Source: Desulfomicrobium escambiense DSM 10707 (GTDB lineage: Bacteria; Desulfobacterota; Desulfovibrionia; Desulfovibrionales; Desulfomicrobiaceae). Taken from it: DNA of 64,000 bases. Of this stretch, positions 38,456-49,409 are shown piece by piece. The stretch is from positions 124,001 through 188,000 of the forward strand of contig NZ_AUAR01000001.1 in assembly GCF_000428825.1 (NCBI RefSeq), given 5' to 3'. The notes under the pieces were generated by a model. That model was not told the DNA's origin and searched no databases. It worked only from the letters and a program-made list of their open reading frames with translations. Made by a program: the position numbers and the translations under genes. Numbering within the stretch: position 1 is the stretch's first letter; each line of letters begins with the position of its first letter.

Positions 38456-38985
38456 TGGACACTGCGCAGATCATGGGACTGGTCACCGGCATCCTGTTCG
38501 GGTTCCTGTTGCAGAAGGGGCGCGTGCTGCGCTTCGAGAAGCAGGTCGGGGCCATGCTCCTCAAGGACATGACCATCCTCAAGTTCATGCTCTCGGCCAT
38601 CATCGTCGGCATGGTCGGCGTGGCTCTGTTGTCGGATGCGGGAGTGATCGCCCTCAGTCACAAGCCCATGAACGTCGGCGCCATCCTGGTCGGCGGCGCC
38701 CTGTTCGGAGCAGGCTGGGCGGTCATGGGCTTCTGCCCGGGGACGTCCGTGGGCGCCCTGGGCGAGGGCCGCTGGCACGCCGCCTTCGGCATCGCCGGCA
38801 TGATCGCCGGCGCGGCCCTCTACGCGGAACTCTACCCGCTGATGAAGGCCACGGTCCTGTCCTGGGCCGACCTGGGCAAGATCGGCCTGCCCGAAACCCT
38901 GGGCGTGTCGCCCTGGGTGGTCATCATCGTCTTCATCGCCGTGGCCCTGGGGCTTTTCCGCTGGTTCGAGAGCAGGGGGCTGTGA
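38455..38985 (+). CDS. YeeE/YedE-family transporter, second subunit
   Basis: 176 aa, membrane protein with the second conserved Cys motif WAVMGFCPGTSVGALGEG (about 85-100). ATG 38455 overlaps the previous stop by one base (TGATG); GTG 38452 is an alternative. Coupled to the first subunit; the two Cys motifs would line one transport path. Confidence 0.87.
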   Translation: MDTAQIMGLVTGILFGFLLQKGRVLRFEKQVGAMLLKDMTILKFMLSAIIVGMVGVALLSDAGVIALSHKPMNVGAILVGGALFGAGWAVMGFCPGTSVGALGEGRWHAAFGIAGMIAGAALYAELYPLMKATVLSWADLGKIGLPETLGVSPWVVIIVFIAVALGLFRWFESRGL

Positions 38986-39004
38986 GGGGAGAGGCGGCAG
39001 GGCC

Positions 39005-39139
39005 GTGGACGAGATGGGCGTGATGGACGGTATGGACGCTGCCTGGGGAGAGCTTCGTAATGGCCAGTTCTGCCGAGAGATCCTGGGCAGCCACCAGGTC
39101 CATGACGTCCATCTCGTCCATCACGTCCATCTCGTCCAT
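39005..39139. repeat. 9-bp-period inverted repeat array, right copy
   Basis: Four ATGGAC-like units every 9 bp at 39005 (GTGGAC), 39014 (ATGGGC), 39023 and 39032. A 60-bp unique spacer follows, then five GTCCAT units every 9 bp at 39098, 39107, 39116, 39125 and 39134. Same unit and polarity as the array at 37673-37787. It fills the gap between the convergent YeeE/YedE second gene and the MoeA-like gene, where it may also act as a transcription block. Confidence 0.9.
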
Positions 39140-39165
39140 TGAGCCCTTCCTCCCCCCAGTCCCTT

Positions 39166-40185
39166 TCATTTCCCGAAGCCGCAGGCCGGGTAGCGGCACG
39201 TCCCGCAGTTTTCGCACAGGCCGCCGTGGCCCAGGGCCACGATGTCGCGGCGCGTGAGGCGTTCGCCCGCCAGGATGCGGGGCACCACCAGATCGAAGAT
39301 GCTGGCCTTGTAATACATGACGCAGCCGGGCAGACCCAGGATGGGCACATCGCCCAAGTAGGCCAGCATGAACATGGCGCCTGGATAGGTCGGCGCGCCG
39401 TAGGAGACAACCTCGGCCCCCGTGGCGCGGATGGCCGCGGGTGTCTGGTCGTCGGGGTCCACGCTCATGCCGCCGGTCACGGCGATGAAGTCCGCGCCCT
39501 GGCGGACCAGGGACGTGATGGCGTCGACGGTCAGGCCGACGATGTCGGACACGAAGACCTGGTCCACGACCTCGCTGCCCAGGTCGTCGAACTTGGCGCG
39601 CAGCAGGGGGCCGAAGCCATCCTTGATGCGGCCGTGGAAGATCTCGCTGCCCGTCGTCACCACGCCGACCTTGGCGCGCCGCAGCGGTTTGACCTCGATC
39701 AGGGGGGCGTGCTCGGCGCAGACCGCCTCGGCCGCGCGCATGAGTTCCTCGGGGACGACCAGCGGTATGACCCGCGTGCCGGCCAGAACGCGGCCGGGGC
39801 GCACGCGCTGGTGGCGGTGGATGGTGCTGAAGGTCACGTCTTCGATGGAATTGAGGCGCATGAGCCCGTCCACGTCGATGCACAGCAGGCCGTCCTCTTC
39901 GGCGGTCAGCGTGACCTTGCCCTCCTGGGGCTCGCTCAAGACGATGCCGCGTCCGGCCGCTGCCCGGGCCAGGCGGACGGCGGCCGTGTCCTCGTGCACA
40001 AAGCCGTCGGCCGGGTCGAAGACGTAGAGGTTGGCCTTGCCGATATCGAGCAGCACGGGGATGTCCTCCTCCCGCACCACGTGCCCGCGCCGGAAGGCCG
40101 GGCCCTTTTCGCCGCCCGGCACGATCCGGGTGATGTCATGGCAGAGCACTGTTCCGACAGCGTGTTCGACAGCGATCGTCTTCAT
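39166..40185 (-). CDS. MoeA/MogA-like molybdopterin-binding protein with C-terminal Cys cluster
   Basis: 339 aa. The central and C-terminal part is a MoCF-biosynthesis domain (VGVVTTGSEIFHGRIKDG, DFIAVTGGMSVDPDDQTPAAI, LGLPGCVMY). The tail ends in CENCGTCRYPACGFGK, four cysteines not found in E. coli MoeA and likely an Fe-S or metal site. Shorter than MoeA (about 410 aa). Last gene of the molybdenum hydroxylase operon, 14 nt after mocA, with GAGGAGAAAG before the ATG. Probably acts in cofactor sulfuration, selenation or insertion. Confidence 0.85.
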   Translation of the reverse strand: MKTIAVEHAVGTVLCHDITRIVPGGEKGPAFRRGHVVREEDIPVLLDIGKANLYVFDPADGFVHEDTAAVRLARAAAGRGIVLSEPQEGKVTLTAEEDGLLCIDVDGLMRLNSIEDVTFSTIHRHQRVRPGRVLAGTRVIPLVVPEELMRAAEAVCAEHAPLIEVKPLRRAKVGVVTTGSEIFHGRIKDGFGPLLRAKFDDLGSEVVDQVFVSDIVGLTVDAITSLVRQGADFIAVTGGMSVDPDDQTPAAIRATGAEVVSYGAPTYPGAMFMLAYLGDVPILGLPGCVMYYKASIFDLVVPRILAGERLTRRDIVALGHGGLCENCGTCRYPACGFGK

Positions 40186-40199
40186 GTCTTTCTCCTCGT

Positions 40200-40814
40200 T
40201 CAGGGTCTGTGAACATCGTGATCAGCCTGCCGACGCATGGCCAGCAGGGTCAGGTAGTCGTCCATGGTGTCCACGTCGCGAAACACGGCGGGGTCACCGA
40301 TTTCGATCTGTCGCACATGCCGGGCGTTGTCGCGCAGCATGTATCGGGCGCCGACATCGCCCGTCAGCCCTTCCGCATCACGCATCAGCTCGCGGCCGAT
40401 GATGGCGGGGTTGCCGGGACGGCCCTCGTGGACCGGCACGAGGGCCGGGGGGAGGGCGGCCAGAAAGCGCGCCACGAGAAGGTCGATGAGCGGGGCGCCG
40501 ACCAGGGGCTGGTCCCCGAGAAGGAACATGACGCCGTCGGCATCCGGCCCGTGGGCGAGCCCTGCGCGAACCGACGTGCTCTGGCCGGAGGCGAAGTCGG
40601 GGTTCAGGACAACGTCGAGGCCGCGTGCGTCGATCCGTGGCAGGATCTCCGCATGGGCGTTGCCGAGGACCAGCGTCACGTGTGCGAGGGTCGAGGACCG
40701 GGCCGCATCGATGACGTGCTGCAGCAGCGGTCTGCCGTGGAAGGGCAGGAGCTGTTTGACCGCGCCCATGCGCCGTCCGAGCCCGGCGGCCAGGATCACG
40801 CCCCGCACGTTCAT
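40200..40814 (-). CDS. mocA: Molybdenum cofactor cytidylyltransferase (MocA)
   Basis: 204 aa. Nucleotidyltransferase motif LAAGLGRRMGAVKQLLPFHGRPLL (about 8-31), FLLGDQPLV and GRPGNPAIIGRE. Converts Mo-MPT to the MPT-cytosine dinucleotide form used by xanthine dehydrogenase-family enzymes. ATG 40814 has GGAGG 7 nt upstream and overlaps the yqeC stop by 4 nt. Confidence 0.92.
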   Translation of the reverse strand: MNVRGVILAAGLGRRMGAVKQLLPFHGRPLLQHVIDAARSSTLAHVTLVLGNAHAEILPRIDARGLDVVLNPDFASGQSTSVRAGLAHGPDADGVMFLLGDQPLVGAPLIDLLVARFLAALPPALVPVHEGRPGNPAIIGRELMRDAEGLTGDVGARYMLRDNARHVRQIEIGDPAVFRDVDTMDDYLTLLAMRRQADHDVHRP

Positions 40815-41608
40815 GTTCGGACCTCCAGGACGCACGGCGTGCGTCCGGCCGAGCCGATGCCGGCCCGACGGGGCAGGGCGCCGGCATCATGCAGCAGGTC
40901 CAGTATCGCGCGTCCGTGTTCGAGGGCCTGCGGGGCGTCGGCCTGGTTCAGCCAGAGCAATTTCGCGGCACCTTGGGGAGCGCCCTTGAACAACCCTTCG
41001 GGGTGGGCGCAGACACGGGCGACGGAAGCCGGGGTGACCGGGGCTCCGCAAGCAAGGCCGCTCAGTTTCGCGAAACACGCGCTCCGGCAGACGTGACGTT
41101 CGTCCAGGGGCGCGCCGACGCCCGTCAGTCCCACCACGGCCAGGACATGGGTGCTGCGGCCGGGGACGACAGGCTCGTGCGCGGCCGGCGCCTTGAGGGG
41201 CAGGCAGCGCGCTCCGTCGGCCTCGACCAGGATCCAGTCGAAGATTTCCGCGTCCGACAGTTTGTGGATGAAATCCGGCATGAGCCCCATGAGCTTGCCG
41301 TTCTCCATTGCCCAGGCGACGCAGACCGGACGACCCAGGGCCGCTGCGTCCCGGCATTCGTCGAGGAGCGCCTCGTTGTTCTCGGCCAGGATGAGACGGG
41401 CCTGCCGCGGCTCAGGGGGGAATATCCTCGTCGTGGTCGTGCAGGCTACCCGCAGTCCGCGTTCGGTCAGTTCCGCGGCCAGGCGGTACATGGCCGTGGT
41501 CTTGCCTCCCGCGCCGACGATGGCCAGCAGGCCCCGCTCGGGCAGGGCCAGGGCCTCGGTCATGGTTTCGGGCGCGGCCACACTCAATTGTACGCCCTCA
41601 TGATGCAC
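40811..41608 (-). CDS. yqeC: YqeC, selenium-dependent molybdenum hydroxylase accessory protein
   Basis: About 258-265 aa. P-loop-like LLAIVGAGGKTTAMYRLA near the N-terminus, then TTTTRIFPPE and WILVEADGARCLPLKAPAAHEPVVP, the marks of the YqeC family that co-occurs with YqeB in genomes with labile-selenium molybdenum hydroxylases. The start is uncertain: GTG 41608 is given, but TTG 41587, overlapping the yqeB stop and following GAGGG, is equally likely. Confidence 0.88.
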   Translation of the reverse strand: MHHEGVQLSVAAPETMTEALALPERGLLAIVGAGGKTTAMYRLAAELTERGLRVACTTTTRIFPPEPRQARLILAENNEALLDECRDAAALGRPVCVAWAMENGKLMGLMPDFIHKLSDAEIFDWILVEADGARCLPLKAPAAHEPVVPGRSTHVLAVVGLTGVGAPLDERHVCRSACFAKLSGLACGAPVTPASVARVCAHPEGLFKGAPQGAAKLLWLNQADAPQALEHGRAILDLLHDAGALPRRAGIGSAGRTPCVLEVRT

Positions 41609-42384
41609 TCAAGCACCGCCCCGCCGATGGCGCGGCCCTTGTCGGAGATGGTGTGCAGGTAGGCCATGTCCCCGCGCGGGTCGATGTCCCCGAGCTTGAG
41701 GCCCTGGGGCACATGGCCGTTGGGGCGGATCTGTCCGCGCAGGAGCCCGGAGATCACGGCCGTGACGGGCGAGCCGTCGACCCGTCCCAGAATCTGCCCC
41801 TTGTTCACCAGGTCGCCGAGAGAGCAGTCCCAGACCAGCTTGCCCGGCACGGGCGCACGCAGGACGCGCTCTTTCGAGAATCCGCCGATGGTGCCGGGAA
41901 TGCCCGTGTTGGGGGCCGCCATCCCTTCGGTGATGATGCGCCCCAGGTCGTGCCCGCGGTTGGTCTCGACGACGAGGTGCGCGTCCTGCCCGGCCTCGAA
42001 GCCCGGCCCCAGGCCGATGACCAGCGGCGCGTCGCGCACGCTCGTGCCCAGGTTGCGCTTGGCGATGATGGCGTCCACGAGCACGTCGGGCCGGATGGCA
42101 TCCAGGCTCCGCCATTCGGGGTCCACCAGTATGGGGACGTCGCCTGCGGCCCAGGCCGCCTCGATCTGTTCCGGCCCGTCGATGCGCACGCCGCGCACGT
42201 CTTCGACCATGCAGGACCCGTCATGCACGGCCTCGCAGAAGCTGACCGTTCTCCGCACGGCCAGGGGGTGCTTCGTCTCCAGGATGACGATGCGGCGCAT
42301 CCGCGCGTGATGCAGCCGCCAGACGATTGCCGAGGCCATTTCACCGCCGCTCTTGATGGCGATGACCCGTTCGTTCAGGTTCAT
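41584..42384 (-). CDS. yqeB: YqeB, selenium-dependent molybdenum hydroxylase maturation protein
   Basis: 266 aa. XdhC/CoxI-related Rossmann protein: IAIKSGGEMASAIVWRLHHA at the N-terminus, VDAIIAKRN, LVIGLGPGFEAGQDAHLVVETNRGHDLG and IPGTIGGFSKERVLRAPVPG. YqeB is the marker family for selenium-dependent molybdenum hydroxylases. GGAGGAG precedes ATG 42384. Overlaps yqeC. Absence of selenophosphate synthetase (selD) here means the selenium donor gene must be elsewhere. Confidence 0.93.
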   Translation of the reverse strand: MNLNERVIAIKSGGEMASAIVWRLHHARMRRIVILETKHPLAVRRTVSFCEAVHDGSCMVEDVRGVRIDGPEQIEAAWAAGDVPILVDPEWRSLDAIRPDVLVDAIIAKRNLGTSVRDAPLVIGLGPGFEAGQDAHLVVETNRGHDLGRIITEGMAAPNTGIPGTIGGFSKERVLRAPVPGKLVWDCSLGDLVNKGQILGRVDGSPVTAVISGLLRGQIRPNGHVPQGLKLGDIDPRGDMAYLHTISDKGRAIGGAVLECIMRAYN

Positions 42385-42435
42385 GGCTCCTCCTCGTGAT
42401 TTCGGGAACGGGGGAGGGTTGGCCTCCCCCGGTTG

Positions 42436-43833
42436 TCACCAGCCCCAGGTCAGGTATTCGTGGATGGAGTCGGCGGCCTTGCGGCCCGCGCCCATGGCCA
42501 GAATGACCGTGGCCGCGCCGGTCACGATGTCTCCGCCGGCCCAGACCCCTTTCTTGCCCGTCTTGCCCGTGTCCGCGTTGGCCGTGACGTAGCCCAACTT
42601 GTTCAGCGGCAGGTCCGGCGTGGAGCGGGTCAGCAGCGGGTTGGCCCCGGCGCCGATGGCCACGATGGCCAGGTCGCACTCGACGACGAACTCCGAACCC
42701 GGCACCTCCACCGGCCGCCTGCGCCCCGAGGCGTCGGGCTCGCCCAGTTCCATGCGGATGCACTCGATGCCCGTCAGGCGGCCCTTGTCGTCGCCCAGGT
42801 AGCGCACCGGGTTGCACAGCAGTTCGAAGTTGAGCCCCTCCTCCTCGGCGTGGTGGATCTCGGCCTTGCGGGCCGGCATCTCGTCGCGGGAGCGACGGTA
42901 GACCAGGCTGACCTTGTCCGCGCCCAGACGCATGGCCGTGCGCGCGCTGTCCATGGCCACGTTGCCGCCACCCAGAACTGCCACATGCTTGCCGCGCGGG
43001 ATGGGCGTGTCCACTTCGGGGAAGAGGTAGGCCTTCATCAGGTTGGCCCGCGTCAGGTACTCGTTGGCCGAGAGCACGCCGACGAGGTTCTCGCCCGGGA
43101 TGCGCATGAACTTGGGCAGGCCGGCGCCCACGCCCAGGTACACGGCGTCGAAGCCCTGCTCGAAGAGCTCTTCAACGCTCACGGTGCGGCCCACGACCAC
43201 GTCGCACTCGAGCTTCACGCCCTGGGCCTGCAGGCAGGACACCTCGGCGGCGACGATGTCCTTGGGCAGCCGGAATTCCGGGATGCCGTAGACGAGCACG
43301 CCGCCGGGCTTGTGGAAGGCCTCGAAGAGGCTGACCTCATGGCCTTTGAGGATCAGGTCGCTGGCCACGGTCAGGCCCGACGGCCCCGAGCCGACCACGG
43401 CCACGCGCTTGCCCGTGGCCGCCTCGCGGGAGGGCAGTTCGCAGACGTGGTGCGTGCGTTCCCAGTCGGCGGCGAAGCGCTCCAGGTTGCCGATGGCCAC
43501 GGCCTCGCCCTTGCGGCCGAGCAGACAGTTGCCCTCGCACTGGACCTCCTGGGGGCAGACCCGGCCGCACACGGCCGGCAGGCTGTTGCGCTCCCAGATC
43601 TTGCCGATGGCCTTGTCGAAGTCGCCGGCGGCCATGTGCTTGATGAAGCCCGGGATGTCGACATTGACGGGGCAGCCCTGCACGCAGGCCGGGCTCTTGC
43701 ACTGCAGGCAGCGCGAGGCTTCGGCCACGGCCTGTTCCGGGGTGTAGCCCAAGGGCACTTCCTCGAAGTTGCGGGCCCGGACCAGGGGCGGCTGCTCGGG
43801 CATGGCCTGTCGCGGGGTCTTGGCGGTGCTCAT
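42436..43833 (-). CDS. NfnB/GltD-type NAD(P)-dependent flavin oxidoreductase
   Basis: 465 aa. N-terminal 4Fe-4S region (CLQC, CVQGCP, CGRVCPQEVQCEGNC; about 42-105), FAD motif VVGSGPSGLTVASDL and NADPH motif VLGGGNVAMDSARTAMRLGA. Class of glutamate synthase small subunit; next to the NfnA-like subunit it resembles the bifurcating NADH-dependent ferredoxin:NADP oxidoreductase. Overlaps nfnA by ATGA. Being inside the hydroxylase operon, it probably exchanges electrons between the hydroxylase and the NAD(P)/ferredoxin pools. Confidence 0.9.
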   Translation of the reverse strand: MSTAKTPRQAMPEQPPLVRARNFEEVPLGYTPEQAVAEASRCLQCKSPACVQGCPVNVDIPGFIKHMAAGDFDKAIGKIWERNSLPAVCGRVCPQEVQCEGNCLLGRKGEAVAIGNLERFAADWERTHHVCELPSREAATGKRVAVVGSGPSGLTVASDLILKGHEVSLFEAFHKPGGVLVYGIPEFRLPKDIVAAEVSCLQAQGVKLECDVVVGRTVSVEELFEQGFDAVYLGVGAGLPKFMRIPGENLVGVLSANEYLTRANLMKAYLFPEVDTPIPRGKHVAVLGGGNVAMDSARTAMRLGADKVSLVYRRSRDEMPARKAEIHHAEEEGLNFELLCNPVRYLGDDKGRLTGIECIRMELGEPDASGRRRPVEVPGSEFVVECDLAIVAIGAGANPLLTRSTPDLPLNKLGYVTANADTGKTGKKGVWAGGDIVTGAATVILAMGAGRKAADSIHEYLTWGW

Positions 43834-44669
43834 GCGTTGCCTCCTTCTTCCCACTTGCAGCGCTCGTGGCTGCAGCGTTCCTGTTCGGTGTAGGCCCGCA
43901 GGCGCAGGATCAGCTCGTCGAAGTCGACCTGATGCCCGTCGAACTCCGGCCCGTCCACGCAGCCGAACTTCGTCTCCCCGCCCACGGTCACGCGGCAGCC
44001 GCCGCACATGCCCGTGCCGTCGATCATGATGGGGTTGAGGCTGACCATGGTCGGTACGCCGTAGTCCTTCGTCATGAGGGACACGAACTTCATCATCGGC
44101 ACCGGCCCGATGGCCACGACCTGGTCCACGCCGCCGGCGTCGAGCTTCTCCTTCAGCACCTCGGTCACGAAGCCCTTGCGGCCGTAGGAGCCGTCGTCGG
44201 TGCAGACGTGCAGTTCGCTGGAGGCCCGGCCCATCTTCTCTTCGAGGATGAGCAGGTCCTTGTTGCGGGCGCCGATGATGGAGGTGACGGCGCAGCCGGC
44301 CTGCTTCATGCCGCGGGCGATGGGGTGCAGCACGGCTACGCCGGTGCCGCCGCCCACGCAGACCACGTTCCGGCCGGGCTCGATGTGTGTGGGCTGGCCC
44401 AGGGGGCCGATGACGTCCTGGTAGGCCTGGCCGACCTTCAGGCGCTTGAAGAGCTCCGTGCTCTTGCCCACGACCATATAGATGACCGTGACCGTGCCCT
44501 TTTCCGGGTCCGTCTCGGCCATGGTCAGGGGGATGCGCTCCCCGTTTTCGTTGGCCTTGAGAATGAGGAACTGCCCCGGCCTGGCCTTGGCCGCGATGCG
44601 CGGGGCCTCGATCTCGTTGAGGATGACCGTGCCGCCGGCCATCTCCTCGCGGTTGACTATGGTGAACAT
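43830..44669 (-). CDS. NfnA-like FAD/2Fe-2S oxidoreductase subunit
   Basis: 279 aa. Dihydroorotate dehydrogenase electron-transfer-type fold: flavin-binding barrel (about 1-100; ERIPLTMAE), NAD domain (NVVCVGGGTGVAVLHPIARGM) and a 2Fe-2S site with MCGGCRVTVGGETKFGCVDGPEFDGH near the C-terminus. Partner of the downstream NfnB subunit. AAGGA lies about 7 nt before the ATG. Confidence 0.9.
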   Translation of the reverse strand: MFTIVNREEMAGGTVILNEIEAPRIAAKARPGQFLILKANENGERIPLTMAETDPEKGTVTVIYMVVGKSTELFKRLKVGQAYQDVIGPLGQPTHIEPGRNVVCVGGGTGVAVLHPIARGMKQAGCAVTSIIGARNKDLLILEEKMGRASSELHVCTDDGSYGRKGFVTEVLKEKLDAGGVDQVVAIGPVPMMKFVSLMTKDYGVPTMVSLNPIMIDGTGMCGGCRVTVGGETKFGCVDGPEFDGHQVDFDELILRLRAYTEQERCSHERCKWEEGGNA

Positions 44670-44679
44670 GACGTTGTCC

Positions 44680-45576
44680 TTAGAATGCTTTCATGATCAT
44701 GAGGGTGGTCACGTTGCCCTGGGAGTTGACCTTGTTCTCGAACTCCCACAGCGAACGCAGGGACACGCCCAGGCCCCAGTCGGGCACGAAGACGCTGACT
44801 TCCGGTCCCACCGCGTAGGCCTCTTCGCGGTCGTCGGACGTGCCGGGGCCGCTGTCGTCCGTGACCTGCCAGCGGCAGTAGCCGGCCAGGCCCACGTCCC
44901 AGATCTTGGCCACGGTCTTGCCCAGGCCCCACTCGAAGTGGAAGTCGTTGCCGTAGGTCACGTCCGTGTCCTCCTGCTCCGAGTGGATCTCGTAGCGGGA
45001 CAGGATGGAGGCCGACCAGGTCCGGGCCTCGTCGAAATAGAGGGTCGCGCCGGCCGTGAGCATGCCGGTCCAGAAGCCCTTGCCGGGGCTGGCCGGCTCG
45101 TCGGCGTCGAAGTCGCCCGTGGGTAGGTACACGCCTACGCCCAGGGCCGCGTCGTACCGGGGGCCGTGCCAGGCCAGGATGGCGGGCTCGATGAGGATGT
45201 CGCCCAGCCCGAACTCGTTATCGTCGAAGAACGTCATGCCGCCGGCCTTCATGGAGATGTCGGTGTAGACCAGGGGCACGCAGATGTCGGCCACGACGTT
45301 GGCGCCGAGAATCTCGATGCCCGAGGAGTACACGAGGCGGTTGACCAGGGCGTAGACGTTCACGTCGAAGTCGGCGTCGATCTCGTCGCCGTGCTTGTCC
45401 CGCAGGTCGTCGGCCGTGTAGAAGAGATTGTACATGCGCCAGTAGACGCCCTGCGGCGGCAGTGTCGCGCCCTTGATGCCCTCGGCGCCGCTCACGTAAT
45501 GCCCCGAACCGGCCAGGGCCGTCGATCCCGTCATCAGCAGGGCCGCCGTCATGGCGGCAAAGAGCAGTTTCTTCAT
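44680..45576 (-). CDS. Outer-membrane beta-barrel protein (phenol/SphA-type transporter family)
   Basis: 298 aa. Signal peptide (MKKLLFAAMTAALLMTGSTALA-GS), then alternating amphipathic strands with aromatic girdles (YWRMYNLFYTADDLRD, DINEFGLGDILIEPAILAWHG-like, LPTGDFD) ending in Phe. Fits the MetA-pathway phenol-degradation/SphA-like outer-membrane family. ATG 45576 follows GGAGGGG. Located inside the hydroxylase operon, it may admit the aromatic or heterocyclic substrate. Confidence 0.8.
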   Translation of the reverse strand: MKKLLFAAMTAALLMTGSTALAGSGHYVSGAEGIKGATLPPQGVYWRMYNLFYTADDLRDKHGDEIDADFDVNVYALVNRLVYSSGIEILGANVVADICVPLVYTDISMKAGGMTFFDDNEFGLGDILIEPAILAWHGPRYDAALGVGVYLPTGDFDADEPASPGKGFWTGMLTAGATLYFDEARTWSASILSRYEIHSEQEDTDVTYGNDFHFEWGLGKTVAKIWDVGLAGYCRWQVTDDSGPGTSDDREEAYAVGPEVSVFVPDWGLGVSLRSLWEFENKVNSQGNVTTLMIMKAF

Positions 45577-45629
45577 ATTGCCCCTCCAGGGGGAAGCGGC
45601 GCAAGGGGGTCGCCCCTGCGCCGTCGTGT

Positions 45630-47965
<2,336 letters not shown>

Positions 47966-47969
<4 letters not shown>

Positions 47970-48463
47970 AAGTCTCCTCCCTTGACGGCGGACGCCCGAA
48001 GTTGACGTGCGGCGTCCTCCACCGCTTCCTCGATTTTGACGTAGCCGGTGCAGCGGCAGATGTTTCCGCCCACGGCTTCCCTGATCTGCTCCTTGGAGGG
48101 GGACTTGTTCTTGTCCAGCAGGGCCTTGGCCGACATGATCATGCCCGGCGTGCAGAAGCCGCACTGCACGGCGCCCTTGTCGATGAAGCTCTGCTGCAGC
48201 GGGTGCAGGCCGCCCGGGCCCTCGACGCCCTCGATGGTCTGGATGTCCGCGCCCTGGGCGCGCATGGCCGGGATGAGGCAGGCGTTCATGGCCTTGCCGT
48301 TGAAGATGATGGTGCACGCGCCGCACTCGCCCTTGCCGCAGCCGCGCTTGGTGCCCGTGAGGTGCATTTTCTCGCGCAGCACGTCGAGGAGCATCTCCGC
48401 AGGGGAGACGGCCATCTCGACGACCTCGCCGTTCAGTCGGAATGAAATGATCTGGTTCGGCAT
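47966..48463 (-). CDS. Molybdenum hydroxylase, 2Fe-2S subunit
   Basis: 165 aa. Plant-type 2Fe-2S site CGKGECGACTIIFNGKAMNAC (near 42-62) and the second, helical 2Fe-2S domain QCGFCTPGM (near 100) with NICRCTGY (near 134). Full family length. GGAGGAAG upstream. 12 nt after the FAD subunit and overlapping the Mo subunit. Confidence 0.96.
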
Positions 48464-48475
48464 GTTCTTCCTCCG

Positions 48476-49345
48476 TTATGCTTTGCGGGCGTCTTCGACA
48501 GCCGCTTGAAGGACCCGTTCGACGAAAACGGGCAGGACTCCCATCCGGTATTCCTTGGAACCGCGGATGGCGCTGCTGCGGAACATGGCCTGGTTGCGGG
48601 CCAGCTGTCCGGCTTCGGTCAAGGTGGCCGCGCTGACGGGCGCGCCCTTCAGGAACTCCTCGGCGTCAAGGGCGTGCTGCGGGCCGGCGCCGACGGGGGC
48701 GATGATGAGCCGCGCCCATTCGAACCTGTCGCCGTCGAGGGCGACCATGGCCGAGACGGCGAGCATCGGCAGGGCCAGGGCCTTGCGCTGCTCCATGCGC
48801 AGGTAGGCGGAACCCTGGTTCTTTTGCTTCACGGGAAATTTGACGTGGGTCACGACCTGGCAGCAGCTGTCGATGCAGGACAGGCAGACGCCGGCGTACA
48901 TGTCCTCCAGCGGCATGGACTGCATGCCCTCCTGCGTGGTCACTTCGGCCGTGGTTTCCAGGCAGGCCAGGGCCACGGCGGCGTCGGCGGCCGGGTTGCC
49001 GGTCACGATGTTGCCGATGATGGTGCCCATGTTGCGGATCTGCAGGGAGCCGACCTTGCGGCAGGCCTGAGCCAGGGCCGGGGCGTGCTTCAGGATGAGC
49101 TCGGATTTGGACGCCTGGGCGTGGGTCACGCTCGCGCCGATGCGGATGAACCCGTTCTCCTCCGTGATGTTTTTGAGTTCCGCGATCTGGGTCAGGTCGA
49201 CCAGCACGTCGCAGGTGTTCTTGCCGTCCTGCAGCTCCAGCATCAGGTCCGTGCCGCCGGCGATGATCCGGGCCTTCCCCCTGTTGGTGCTGAGGACCGT
49301 GACCGCTTCGGATACGGTCGCCGGGAAAACGTAGTTTTGAACCAT
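48476..49345 (-). CDS. Molybdenum hydroxylase, FAD subunit
   Basis: 289 aa. FAD motifs IIAGGTDLMLELQDGK (about 27-42) and MGTIIGNIVTGNPAADAAVAL (about 106-126). Unusual cysteines C154, C157, C161 and C162 (YAGVCLSCIDSCCQV) replace the usual aromatic/Arg stretch before the C-terminal domain. First gene of the ten-gene operon; GGAGG 6 nt before ATG 49345, sigma-54-like promoter 65 bp upstream. Confidence 0.93.
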   Translation of the reverse strand: MVQNYVFPATVSEAVTVLSTNRGKARIIAGGTDLMLELQDGKNTCDVLVDLTQIAELKNITEENGFIRIGASVTHAQASKSELILKHAPALAQACRKVGSLQIRNMGTIIGNIVTGNPAADAAVALACLETTAEVTTQEGMQSMPLEDMYAGVCLSCIDSCCQVVTHVKFPVKQKNQGSAYLRMEQRKALALPMLAVSAMVALDGDRFEWARLIIAPVGAGPQHALDAEEFLKGAPVSAATLTEAGQLARNQAMFRSSAIRGSKEYRMGVLPVFVERVLQAAVEDARKA

Positions 49346-49409
49346 AACTGTCCTCCGTGGTGTTTTCGAACGCGGCCGGGATGCCGGTGCCGAAATTCGA
49401 TCCCTGTAT

